Assembly: GCA_019915135.1 (NCBI GenBank)
Contig: JAHLMK010000018.1
Span: forward strand, 558,001-622,000
From: Strobilurus pachycystidiatus
Lineage: Eukaryota; Basidiomycota; Agaricomycetes; Agaricales; Physalacriaceae
DNA length: 64,000 nucleotides
Reading direction: 5' to 3'
Made by a program: the position numbers and the translations under genes. Below the pieces are notes generated by a model that was given only the letters and a program-made list of their open reading frames with translations, had not been told where the DNA came from and made no database searches. Position 1 is the first letter of the stretch, and each line of letters begins with the position of its first letter. This document shows, in pieces, positions 11,559 to 21,085 of the stretch.

Positions 11559-12949
11559 TCGGAAACTCCAACCCACGAACCAACACTATGCCCGCAATGG
11601 CTGCCGTTAGAAAGTTAATCCCTTCTGACGAACTCAGTGATGAGGCAAAAGCAGAAATCAAGGACAAAAAGGTTCCCATACCTTTCTCCAACAACGCCCC
11701 CAAATGCAAAGGCAAAACTGGAGAAGATATTAGGGAATTCTTCGCGACTTGTGACTGGATCTTCGATGTCTCGAACGTCAAGGAACAAGGAACCAAAATG
11801 GAGATGGCTGCCTTCTACGCAGGCCATGAACAGAGGAAACGCTGGCACCGACATGCAGACTATGCAAAAGGTGTTTGGGCAGACTTCAAGGAATCAATTT
11901 TAGCCTCCTACTCGAAGGGTAAGAACGATCCGGAGTATGTCCCTAGCGACCTCAAGGACGCTTTGGAACCTTACATCTCCCGGCCTGTTAATAACAAACA
12001 GTATTGGGAAGCGTTCTCGCGCGAAGTGCTCCATATCCTGGAAGCTTTGATTCAGAGTGGAGAGGTAACTAACAAAGGTGCTATTGAGTATATAAAGTCC
12101 TCCCTTACGGAAGGAATCTGGCACAATGTCCTAGGAGATCTGAGGCAGGAAGTGTTGAAGACAGCAGTCGCTGGAACTACTCCGACGTATGATTTTACCT
12201 TGGATCAAGTAGCCAAGGCAGTCTCCAATTACTTCCTCACGGACAAGTGGGTATCTGGTCCCCCGACCACGAATGCGTTTTCCAGGGACTTAGTCCCTAT
12301 GCCAACGTCGCGGGTCAAGACCGAGGAACTGGACGAATACCTGAACCGTATAGCCTCGCTCCAGGACGTTATCCAGAAAGGAGAGAAAGATCGAGAGGAA
12401 TCTAGAAAGAATGATCAGAAACTCTTGACGGCAGTCCTGGAGAGTCTGCAGAGGACCAACATTCAAGGTCTGCGTTCACAAGGCTATGTACAAGAAACAC
12501 CTAGTGTGTATTTACAAACTCCAATGAATGGCGTTTCGCTTCCGACCAATCTGCCTAACGGGATCTATAAGACTCCGCAAGGTGCGATTCCTCCAGGCAA
12601 CAAGTTTGTAGTAAACGATGGAAGATGTTATTTCTGCCGGGATGTGGGGCATATAATCGCCAATTGTCCGGTGAAAGAAATGTGTGAAACCCAAGGTCAT
12701 ATATTCAAACCAGGGGGGACAAACATCTACCACTTACAAAATGGACAGCCCATTCAAAGGACCAATGCGAAGCAACCGCTAAGTCCTTGGGAACAGGTAC
12801 AGAAATACCAGCAAGAAAATGCAACCAAGGTCTCCGCGTTCCAATCCCAAGAAGATGAATTCGCGCCGGATCCTTCGGTATATATGCAAATGACTCCCCA
12901 GGAAAGCGAGTTCAGTAGTGAACCATTTTCGGGTTTCGGCAAGGCTTGA
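11552..12949 (+). CDS. gag: Gag polyprotein (capsid and nucleocapsid)
   Basis: The open frame runs from the ATG at 11552, which lies inside the MITE end, to a TGA at 12947-12949 (465 residues). The capsid-like part has TGEDIREFFATCDWIFDV and a long helical region. Near the C-terminus is one zinc-knuckle-like motif, CYFCRDVGHIIANC (C-x2-C-x4-H-x4-C), typical of retroelement nucleocapsids. The stop is preceded by the slippery heptamer GGGTTTC at 12931-12937. The next frame is -1, and its first ATG overlaps the stop (ATGA). Frameshift or coupled re-initiation could therefore deliver the protease. Native Gag was probably longer at the N-terminus. Confidence 0.9.
   Translation: MSIGNSNPRTNTMPAMAAVRKLIPSDELSDEAKAEIKDKKVPIPFSNNAPKCKGKTGEDIREFFATCDWIFDVSNVKEQGTKMEMAAFYAGHEQRKRWHRHADYAKGVWADFKESILASYSKGKNDPEYVPSDLKDALEPYISRPVNNKQYWEAFSREVLHILEALIQSGEVTNKGAIEYIKSSLTEGIWHNVLGDLRQEVLKTAVAGTTPTYDFTLDQVAKAVSNYFLTDKWVSGPPTTNAFSRDLVPMPTSRVKTEELDEYLNRIASLQDVIQKGEKDREESRKNDQKLLTAVLESLQRTNIQGLRSQGYVQETPSVYLQTPMNGVSLPTNLPNGIYKTPQGAIPPGNKFVVNDGRCYFCRDVGHIIANCPVKEMCETQGHIFKPGGTNIYHLQNGQPIQRTNAKQPLSPWEQVQKYQQENATKVSAFQSQEDEFAPDPSVYMQMTPQESEFSSEPFSGFGKA
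12931..12937 (+). promoter_or_regulatory. candidate -1 frameshift site (gag/pro)
   Basis: G_GGT_TTC in the Gag frame fits the X_XXY_YYZ rule. It lies 9 bases before the Gag stop, and a -1 slip enters the protease frame, which is open from there. I did not establish a downstream structure. Confidence 0.6.
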
Positions 12950-14124
12950 TGAAGGAAGGAGTGCCTAGTGCACAGACTCCTCCGGAGAGCCAGTTGACTG
13001 TTCAAACTCGACAAAGTAATAAAGATAATCATTCCAAACCGGTTTCAACACCGGAAAAGATAAAAATACCTTGGCCTCGGGACCGGGTCTCCGTGGTAAT
13101 ACCTCCTAAAGCCCCGGTATCGCCAAAGGTAACCTTCACTAAACCTGAAGTCACCCAAGAAATACCTCCTGTGGATCAGGAAATTCTTGAGGAGATTCTG
13201 GCTATGGAAGAACCTGCGCCTGCAGTGCAGCCTAAGGTAGATTCAACTCTACCTTCGAGTACACCAACGAACCAGAAGACCTTACACCCTCAGCAGAAGG
13301 TCAAAAGTTTCCAACGCCGCAGCTTAGCGGAAGAATTGCTACACAAGAATCCGAGCTGGAGAGAAGCATGGAAGTTCTTACTTCCGGAAGCTCTTTTAGC
13401 AACGAATCCTCCGTGGCAGCAAAGCATATCGGACTTCATTAGAAAACGAAATGCGCCGGTTTCGGTACTCCAACAGGAGGAATTGACCGAAGCGGTACAA
13501 GACGACTACCAACCGGAGTTATACTCAGTTAACTTACAAGCACGAGACAACTTGCCGATTGGAGGAATTGTAGTTCACGATGCGGTGGAACAGTTCATAA
13601 ACCTCACTGGAGGGCAATATACTGGACCATTCCACATGACTACGGGAAACATTGCACCAGAGAACGCTGATCTAAGGACTTTCTGGCCTATGATAAACCG
13701 CAACGGAAAGAAGGAAAGTCTCATTGACGGGGGTTCTCAAATCGCCTCAATCTCGCTGAAAGCTGCGTTGGAACTAGGGGTTTCTTATGATCCCAACTTC
13801 AAAATAACCATGGAAAGCGCGGATAAAGGACGGACTAGTACACTTGGGTTAGCCCGCAATGTACCCTTCGACTTCGAAGGGATTGTGTACTACCTCCAGT
13901 TGCATATTCTGGAGGACCCCGCCTATGAAGTCCTATTAGGTAGACCATTCGAGATTGTATCCAATCTGGTAATTACGAACTTGTCCAATGGAAACGCCTT
14001 GGGGACTCTGACAGATAATACCAATGGCAAGAAGTTGACCATACCGTCGTACCGACGAGGACAAATACCTAGGCATATGTTACCACCGGGGCAACAGGGT
14101 TTTCACCTGGACTCAAGGAAGTAG
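12949..14124 (+). CDS. pro: retrotransposon aspartic protease ORF with Pro-rich linker
   Basis: The ORF of 391 residues starts at the ATG overlapping the Gag stop, or is entered by -1 shift. The first half is Pro, Gln and Lys rich. The protease core starts around residue 260 with ESLIDGGSQIASISLKAALE and ends with a second hydrophobic-Gly motif, YEVLLGRPFEIV. The catalytic Asp is present, but the usual D-S/T-G triad reads D-G-G. It ends at a TAG at 14122-14124. The polymerase frame is again -1, and GGGTTTT at 14097-14103 lies just before the stop. Confidence 0.88.
   Translation: MKEGVPSAQTPPESQLTVQTRQSNKDNHSKPVSTPEKIKIPWPRDRVSVVIPPKAPVSPKVTFTKPEVTQEIPPVDQEILEEILAMEEPAPAVQPKVDSTLPSSTPTNQKTLHPQQKVKSFQRRSLAEELLHKNPSWREAWKFLLPEALLATNPPWQQSISDFIRKRNAPVSVLQQEELTEAVQDDYQPELYSVNLQARDNLPIGGIVVHDAVEQFINLTGGQYTGPFHMTTGNIAPENADLRTFWPMINRNGKKESLIDGGSQIASISLKAALELGVSYDPNFKITMESADKGRTSTLGLARNVPFDFEGIVYYLQLHILEDPAYEVLLGRPFEIVSNLVITNLSNGNALGTLTDNTNGKKLTIPSYRRGQIPRHMLPPGQQGFHLDSRK
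14097..14103 (+). promoter_or_regulatory. candidate -1 frameshift site (pro/pol)
   Basis: G_GGT_TTT in the protease frame is a canonical slippery heptamer 18 bases before the TAG. After a -1 slip the frame reads SPGLKEVGNAYGEAVLILER and continues without a stop into the polymerase. Confidence 0.65.
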
Positions 14125-17100
14125 GAAACGCCTACGGAGAGGCGGTGTTGATCCTGGAAAGATCACCTAATGGTAATGTAGAAGTCAAGCAGACATGGGT
14201 ACCAGGAGAAAATGAAGCACACTTCCGAGAAGGAGCCTTAACGTCCCTCTACCTGAAGAAATCTCCTGCGTACATAGACAAGGCGGCAAAAAGCCTTAGG
14301 AAACAACATGCCTTTATGAAAGCCTCTACGGTGCCAGGAACTGTCCCAGCTAGCCTGGTAACGCCTCGGGGTTTATTGAAAGAAATCAACGCAACCAAGG
14401 TACAAGGATTTCGAAAGGTGTTTAACATAAAGGGAATTGCCGAAGATCAAGAACGAACTAAGTCCCACGCCACAGTAACCATGAATCTCTTCTATGGGGT
14501 CCCACAGGAGTTGCACAAATCATTCTCAGGACTTTCAGTGACGCTACCTAAAGATTATGTGACGGAAGCACAGGACAAGTTCCTGGAGCTGGAAAGTCAA
14601 CGTCCAGTACGAGGCGTGTTCGCCGGGAAAAAGTATAAACCGATGGCGCTGAAAACCAAAGCCCATCTGGGGACTCTACCCGAAGAATTCAGGATCAAAC
14701 GACATATCAAAGGCGATCCTCTAGCAGGAATGCCTGAACTCAGTCCAGATCCCCCGCCCTTCGTACCAACTGGAAGGTATACTGCGGAAAGACGTGAACA
14801 ACTACAAGCGGACCACCCTGGAGATTTTCTGACTTCGGTGGAAAGACGAATTGTAGACCAACTTATGTGTGGACAGAATGCGGGATTCGCCTGGGAGGAA
14901 ATGGAAAAAGGGCATTTTGACCCAGAGTACTTTCCACCTGTCGATATACCCGTTATTCCACATACTCCGTGGGTGTTAAGAAACATACCTATACCCCCAG
15001 GAATCTACGATGAAGTCTGTAAGATAATCAAGCACAAACTAGACTCAGGCGTATATGAACCTTCGAACTCTTCATATCGCTCAAGGTGGTTTTGTGTAGT
15101 GAAAAAGGATGGAAAGAAACTCCGTTTGGTACATAGCTTGGAACCTCTTAACGCGGTAACCATCGCACATTCGGGGTTGCCTCCTGCTACAGAGGAGTTA
15201 GCTGAAGCGTTCGCAGGAAGAGCCTGTGGAGGTACACTGGACTTGTATGTCGGGTATGATGAACGGCTACTGGCCACTGCCTCTCGCGATATGACTACCT
15301 TCTCAACACCTTACGGTGCTTTACGATTAAAGACTTTACCTATGGGATGGACCAATTCGGTTCCGATATTTCACGACGACGTTACAACCATTCTAATGGA
15401 TGAAATACCGGCGTTCACAAGACCTTACATCGATGATGTACCTGTCCGTGGTCCAGCCACTAGATATGTACAGCCAGATGGAAGTTATGAAACGCTTCCG
15501 GGGCATCCAGAAGTTAGGCGCTTTGTCTGGGAACACCTTCTAAATATGAATCGTATTATACAACGAATGAAATATGCCGGAGGTACCTTTTCTGGACATA
15601 AAGCCATCATATGTGCGGAAGAAATAATAGTCGTAGGACATGTCTGCACTTATGAAGGAAGGAAACCGGCAGAAGAAAGAGTTAAGGTGATTTCTGATTG
15701 GCCACCTTGCAAGGCACTGACCGAAGTCAGAGCTTTCCTAGGGACCGCGGGGATCTTCAGGGCCTTCGTGAAAGACTACTCAAAGAAAGCCCTACCTCTT
15801 ACCCGGTTGACTAAAGACATAACGAAGTTTCAATGGACGGATACTGAACAAGCTAGTATGGACCTACTCAAGGAAGCAGTTAGGACTTGTCCGATGCTAA
15901 AACCCTTGAATTACGAATGGTCAACTCCGATCACCTTGTCAGTAGATACTTCTTACCAAGCGGTAGGATATTACCTATCCCAAGTAGATCCGGATGACCC
16001 AAAGAAAAGATACTATGCCAAGTTCATGTCCTTAACGCTCAACGACCGAGAAGCCAGGTACTCCCAAGCGAAGAGGGAATTGTTTGGTCTGTTCCGGGCA
16101 TTGTCCGCGTGTAAGTACTATCTCCTAGGTTGTAGAAAACTAGAGATTGAAACAGATGCTAAGTACATCAAAGGGATGCTGTCGAATATTGACTCCCTAG
16201 CCAATGCCAACCTACAAAGATGGGCAGAGGAGATTTTGATGTACCATTTCAAGCTTATACACGTACCAGGAAAAGTCCATGGTCCAGACGGTCTTAGCCG
16301 CCGTCCTGCTTCGGAGAACAACGAAGTAATACCCAGACCCGCTCAAGGGGATGAGGACGATCGAATCAATAGCTTTGAATATCAAGAACCTGAGGACCTT
16401 CCGACCAAAGACAAACCTCTGGAGTTTGAGACATTCAGATATGATATCGATACTAGGGGAGGCTACAGTCAGGAAATAGCTAGAAGTCCCTTGCCAAAGC
16501 ATATGAAAGTATCTAAGGCGATCAGGACCTCCGCGTTAACTGGTATCAAGGACATTGAGGAGTGGATGGAGATCGAGGAGTTCCCTAGCTTAGTAAAAAG
16601 CAAGCGAGAACGCCTTTGGGAAAATAGGTTGCCGGATCTCCAGTCACACTTGGTCGGGAGTAAAGTCCAGAAGGATGAAGACTTCGAAAGATGGAGTCAG
16701 GACTTTTCAATCAGACACGAGAAACTATATAGGTCTCACTTAGATGGAAATCTCCGCCGTGTACTCCTACCGAAGGAACGGATTCCGATTTGCAAAGCTA
16801 TGCATGACAGAGCTGGTCATAAAGGTCAGTACTCGGTGCTTCAGCTACTTGCCAAACGGTTCTGGTGGCCAGGGATGGAGGTAGACATACGGTGGTATGT
16901 GCGATCTTGCCTTATATGCCAAAAGCGACAGAAACGAAACATAAAGATAGCGCCAACCATCACCTCTACACCTGGGATATTCGAGAGGGCCTACATAGAT
17001 ACCTTCCGAATGCCCAAGGCCGGGGAACATTCAGCCAAAAAGAAACAACCATCCAAGTGGGCTGGGTTCAACGCTGTTACTGTGGCAAGGTGTGGTCTGA

Positions 17101-17984
17101 CAGGTTGGCCAGAAGCCAAAGCTCTCCGAGATGAAACAGCGGAAACACTAGGAGAATGGATCTTTGAGGACATTCTCTGTCGCTGGGGCTGCATCAAGGA
17201 GATTGTAACGGACAATGGCCCAGCTATCAAGAAAGCCCTTAGACACATAGAGGAGAAATATGGCATCACGGGTATCCTGATTACCGCCTATAACAAACAG
17301 GCAAATGGTAAAGTCGAAAGAGGACATTGGGATATTCGCCAGTCACTCTTTAAGGTGTGTAAAGGAAATCCGGAACATTGGCCGGAGTATCTACACGAAG
17401 TCCTATGGGCAGAACGAATCACTATCAAAAGGAGTATAGGAACTTCTCCCTTCCATGCTGTAACGGGCTGTGAACCTATAATGCCTATGGACCTGGTGGA
17501 GATTACTTGGCTGGTGGACATGCCAGATCACCTTGTATCGCACTCGGATTTGGTTGCACTCCGAGCAAGGCAGTTAATAAAACACAAAGGCGATACGGCA
17601 AGGTTAAAGTCTAAAGTCCTTCTGAACAAGCAGAAGGCAGCGGAGAAGTTCATGGAGGAATTCAACAACAGCATTCCGCGTTATGTATTCAAAACAGGTG
17701 AATTAGTGTTAGTACGAAACACCCGGATTGAAGCCGAAATGAACGCCAAGTTTAAAGAACGCTTTATGGGACCTTTTGCGGTGGTTTCCAGGACATCCGC
17801 AGGGAATTATGTGGTATGTGAGCTGGATGGCACCATCTGGAGGGATAAGATAGCTCAATTTCGAGTAATCCCCTTCGTAGCCAGAAGGGACCCTATTGCT
17901 TTAGGAGAAACATTCTTCTCTAGGCTTAGGCGTATCAGTCGCGGAGTCGGAAAAGCGTTGGATATGATTGCGAAAACTACTTAG
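14103..17984 (+). CDS. pol: Pol polyprotein: reverse transcriptase, RNase H, integrase
   Basis: This frame of about 1290 residues has no early ATG. The first Met is about 70 residues in, which favours entry by frameshift. The reverse transcriptase holds the catalytic PYIDDVPVRG (YxDD box) at about 15424. The RNase H domain has SVDTSYQAVGYYLSQ, a later RELFGLFRALSA and EIETDA. The integrase zinc finger is of H-x(n)-H-x(n)-C-x2-C type (HDRAGHKG ... SCLICQKRQ). The integrase core has the D, D, E triad in YIDTFRM, IVTDNGPA and GKVERGHWD. RNase H before integrase, with no chromodomain that I can see at the C-terminus, fits Ty3/gypsy. The frame is intact. Confidence 0.95.
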   Translation, partial: SPGLKEVGNAYGEAVLILERSPNGNVEVKQTWVPGENEAHFREGALTSLYLKKSPAYIDKAAKSLRKQHAFMKASTVPGTVPASLVTPRGLLKEINATKVQGFRKVFNIKGIAEDQERTKSHATVTMNLFYGVPQELHKSFSGLSVTLPKDYVTEAQDKFLELESQRPVRGVFAGKKYKPMALKTKAHLGTLPEEFRIKRHIKGDPLAGMPELSPDPPPFVPTGRYTAERREQLQADHPGDFLTSVERRIVDQLMCGQNAGFAWEEMEKGHFDPEYFPPVDIPVIPHTPWVLRNIPIPPGIYDEVCKIIKHKLDSGVYEPSNSSYRSRWFCVVKKDGKKLRLVHSLEPLNAVTIAHSGLPPATEELAEAFAGRACGGTLDLYVGYDERLLATASRDMTTFSTPYGALRLKTLPMGWTNSVPIFHDDVTTILMDEIPAFTRPYIDDVPVRGPATRYVQPDGSYETLPGHPEVRRFVWEHLLNMNRIIQRMKYAGGTFSGHKAIICAEEIIVVGHVCTYEGRKPAEERVKVISDWPPCKALTEVRAFLGTAGIFRAFVKDYSKKALPLTRLTKDITKFQWTDTEQASMDLLKEAVRTCPMLKPLNYEWSTPITLSVDTSYQAVGYYLSQVDPDDPKKRYYAKFMSLTLNDREARYSQAKRELFGLFRALSACKYYLLGCRKLEIETDAKYIKGMLSNIDSLANANLQRWAEEILMYHFKLIHVPGKVHGPDGLSRRPASENNEVIPRPAQGDEDDRINSFEYQEPEDLPTKDKPLEFETFRYDIDTRGGYSQEIARSPLPKHMKVSKAIRTSALTGIKDIEEWMEIEEFPSLVKSKRERLWENRLPDLQSHLVGSKVQKDEDFERWSQDFSIRHEKLYRSHLDGNLRRVLLPKERIPICKAMHDRAGHKGQYSVLQLLAKRFWWPGMEVDIRWYVRSCLICQKRQKRNIKIAPTITSTPGIFERAYIDTFRMPKAGEHSAKKKQPSKWAGFNAVTVARCGLTGWPEAKALRDETAETLGEWIFEDILCRWGCIKEIVTDNGPAIKKALRHIEEKYGITGILITAYNKQANGKVERGHWDIRQSLFKVCKGNPEHWPEYLHEVLWAERITIKRSIGTSPFHAVTGCEPIMPMDLVEITWLVDMPDHLVSHSDLVALRARQLIKHKGDTARLKSKVLLNKQKAAEKFMEEFNNSIPRYVFKTGELVLVRNTRIEAEMNAKFKERFMGPFAVVSRTSAGNYVVCELDGTIWRDKIAQFRVIPFVARRDPIALGETFFSRLRRISRGVGKALDMIAKTT

Positions 17985-18073
17985 AACAAGAAGTAATAAC
18001 GATGAAAAAGTAGTAACGATAGAGGCCGTACCAAAAAGATTTGGATGCAAATGACAGTTAAGGATGCAAGACT

Positions 18074-18155
18074 GGCAGCAGAAGGACTCGAACCGGCGCT
18101 CGGGGTTGAAACCAAGTCCAAGACGAGACGCTCAACCGTTGAGCCAGTAGTGTCC
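18074..18155 (-). other. tRNA-like sequence, antisense to the retrotransposon
   Basis: On the minus strand the order is an A-box-like TGGCTCAACGG (18136-18146), a D-arm GCTC/GAGC, then a perfect B-box GGTTCGAGTCC (18084-18094), followed by TTCTGCTGCCA. These are the RNA polymerase III internal promoter boxes in the right order and distance. I could not fold a convincing acceptor or anticodon stem, so I call it tRNA-derived or tRNA-like rather than a tRNA gene. Confidence 0.45.
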
Positions 18156-18425
18156 GAAATAATCCAAGTGCTCTGGCAGGATGACGGGGACGTCATCAGA
18201 AAAAGTAAAAAGGGAATAGAGGGACAACGGTCCCATTTATTCTAATGACTATAATTTTGAAATAAAAATTAAATTTGGAGCTCTAAATATGGTACATGAG
18301 AGCCTCGTAACATGGGAATGGAAAGGAAAAAGGGTCGTAGCCCCTTGGGAAGATGACGCACGACTCGGGCAGGGCTGTGCCCGGCTACGAACGAGAAAGC
18401 TTAAAGGTGATGAGCAACGAAGGTG

Positions 18426-20546
18426 ATGCACGAAGCGAAGAAAGGAAGCCTGGGCAAGTCCACGCACCTTCAACCGCACCCACCATGTCGTCGCCAACAC
18501 CAGAGGTCGCCCCGGAGAACAAAGTGCGTCTCCACCAACAAGGCACAGCAGGGAGGCGAACTAACTTACCTAAAGGAGAAGTCGCCCACCCCTGCGAACG
18601 AAAAGGAGGCCTCCCCAGAGGAAGAGCGCGTCGAAAAGGCTGTCAAGGTAAGCCAGACGTGACAGGGAAAAAGAAAAAGAACGGCTAAAAACGCGTCAAA
18701 ACAGGTAGACGCGCGTCCCGAGGAACTACCTGATGCAAGGCCGTTGTTCGACTATAGCGGGTTCCTCCTGAACAACCGCGTACCAGTCGGATTGCGAACA
18801 GCGGGTATAGACCTGGCGTTAGCACAGGAGCTGTCGGCGACGCCGGAGCGTACCAGAAAGATTCTGGAGGGACATGGCTACAAGACCTACCGTGCCGATG
18901 CCGTCTTCTGGACGGAATTTCAGGATGTGCTCGAGACGCTAGACGCCGCCATCGACTCACCTCTGGAACGCGTCGAAACCGCCCTCACTCGGGCCCTCGA
19001 TCAAGTGGAACTCGGTCCAAAGAATAACGAACCGCCGGCGCCTCGCTTTCTAGGTAACCCCCGCGCTCGGCCAGACATAGCCCTCGAACTCGAGGAAGAC
19101 GACGCGCAAGTCGTATTTCTCGTGCCCGAGCAGCTCTGGTCCTTCGTACCACGAACGGAGGTAGCGGAGGAATTCTGGGGTCGTCTGATCCCGGCACTCA
19201 AGGACGCCCGCACCTCCCAGCCCGTCTATTTCTCCTTCCGCCACATCCTGGACCTTCTGATTGAAGAAGTGGCGACGCTCAGCCAGCTTCAGCTTTTCAC
19301 GAAAGAAGAAGCCGCGCCGGAAGCTGCAGGACGCGACGAGAAGGAGGGCGATCAGGGCGAAGACGGGGAACGTGTGGGAACGCCGCTGCGAACGATGCAG
19401 GATTTGGCCGCCGAGGAAGGCAGTGACCAGGAAGAAGACGAGCTGGCAACGAAATCCCCCACACCTGTAGCCACGCAGCCCCGTCCCCAACCAAAGCCCC
19501 ACTCACCAGCCAAAACCATGAAGGCAGTGGAAGTCCCCGCCGCCAAACGACACATGGCGAAGAAAGGGCTTGGGCCCAAGACAGTTTACAAGTACGTGGT
19601 TAAACGATTCGTGGCGCCGTTATACCCTCCTAACACCCAAATCAGGCCCAAAGTCATCGCCAAGGTCGAACCACGAGACAAGGAACCTTCGGAGGTCGAG
19701 GAGGACGCCGAAGGAGAAACCGAGGCCGAAGAAGGAACGACGGAAGCCTCCAGCAAGATGACCAGGCGCGTTCCCCTGTACGACGACGACGCGCACTGTC
19801 TCGCCTGTGAGCAGCGTAGCGTCGTATGCACGTTCAACCGGATGCGTTCGAGCGACCGCGGCAACAAGACCAGCTGCGACCAATGTTCCCTGAGTCGAGG
19901 GATCTACGGTCCATGTCTGCTCGTCTGGGACCGGGAGCCAAAGGCGCCGACGTGGATGAGTCTCGATGGGCATCTTCGAGCCAAGTTGCAGAAACTGGCA
20001 CAGCCGCTGGTTAGCGACAAGAAGATCTCGCTCGCGCGTTACGTCTACCCCGCGCGTCGAGGAGCTGCCGTCAAATCGGAGGTCCAGGAGAAGAAAGAGG
20101 CGACGGCGCAGTCTAAAAAGCGCCGAAGGGAAGTCGAAGAGGATAGCGAGGTTGAGGTGGTCAAGCCCCCGAAGAAGAAGGAGAAGGGGAAGGCCAAGGC
20201 GAAACGAGCCCCGACCCCGGTACCGGAGGACGACGACGACGATGAACTCGAGGAGATCGAAGCCCCGCGCGCACGCCGAGAGTCGACGCGTCGCGTCTCT
20301 CTCATGTCGCCCCTCCGCCTCGTCACGGAGAAAGAGAAGGCTGAGCAGGACAAGAAGCGAAGGGCCGCCAACGCCGGCGAAGGATCTTCGCGCCACACCG
20401 TCGCGCCCACCTCATCCGCGCGCGACTTCCTCCCCTCGATGGATCAACAAGAAGTCACCGACCGGGTCAACCTGATCCTGTCGTGGTACTTCACGTTGCC
20501 GCCCACCGCGCAGAAGAAAGTCAGGGAGATCATTGGCAAGAAGTAG
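18426..20546 (+). CDS. retrotransposon accessory ORF with Cys cluster (unknown function)
   Basis: The main exon (18705-20546) encodes 613 residues. An upstream exon ending at 18647 (KEASPEEERVEKAVK) joins it in phase across a 57 bp GT-AG intron. The start is uncertain: the ATG at 18426 is in frame, and an ATG at 18485 would need an implausible 25 bp intron. The N-terminal third is helical (FDYSGFLLNNRVPVGLRTAG). The middle is acidic and Lys/Pro rich. A cluster CLACEQRSVVC ... CDQCSLSRGIYGPC recalls a zinc-binding fungal Cys motif but is not a standard Zn2Cys6. Basic stretches (KKRRREVEED, PPKKKEKGKAKAK) look like nuclear localisation signals. It sits where env-like genes occur in some retroelements but has no membrane segment. 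Confidence 0.8.
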
Positions 20547-21085
20547 GACTTCGTCGCGGGCAGTTTCCCCTTCGCCGCCGCCGCCTGGCTTTCTTAGAAC
20601 AATTTACGAACATTTTATCTACATGTACATCTACCGCACGCACCCGCCCGACAAAAATAAAATCCGCTTTTCATTAAAAACAAGTGTGATTTTTATTTGA
20701 AGAAAGAAAAGGACCTCGAGACCTAAGGTGCTAAGGCAAAAACGCCTTAAAAGGCCAAGTCCAGGCAGGGCAAACTTCTCAAAAGTCAAGAGGAGTTTCG
20801 AATAAAGTGTAAGGGAAATACAAGCGTGTATAAAAGCGAACTAAGGAGAAATTCTATAGGACCTGGCTAAGTAGACTAAACGACTAAGGTCTTTTATAGA
20901 CTAAGGTGGTTAGACTTAGACGAGTAAAGGAGTTTCTATGAGGAAATAAGACTAAAAACGATTCCAATCCGGACCCACTGGGAGACGCGCTAAGCGTTCG
21001 TAGAAGAAACCCGAAGACCTAACATCAAGAATCATGATATAGTTCTCCAGGAGTTCGTAGTCCAGTGCGGAGGCGTTTGACCAGT
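20547..21085. other. non-coding stretch of the gypsy element
   Basis: I see no gene. It is A-rich with many AAGGAG/CTAAGG words. It separates the sense ORF from the convergent antisense gene ending at 21086. Confidence 0.4.

Noticed and set aside
19620..20410. Long minus-strand ORFs under the accessory ORF (258 and 121 residues)
   Set aside because: They are shadows of a GC-rich, codon-biased sense ORF. They have no start context or domain.
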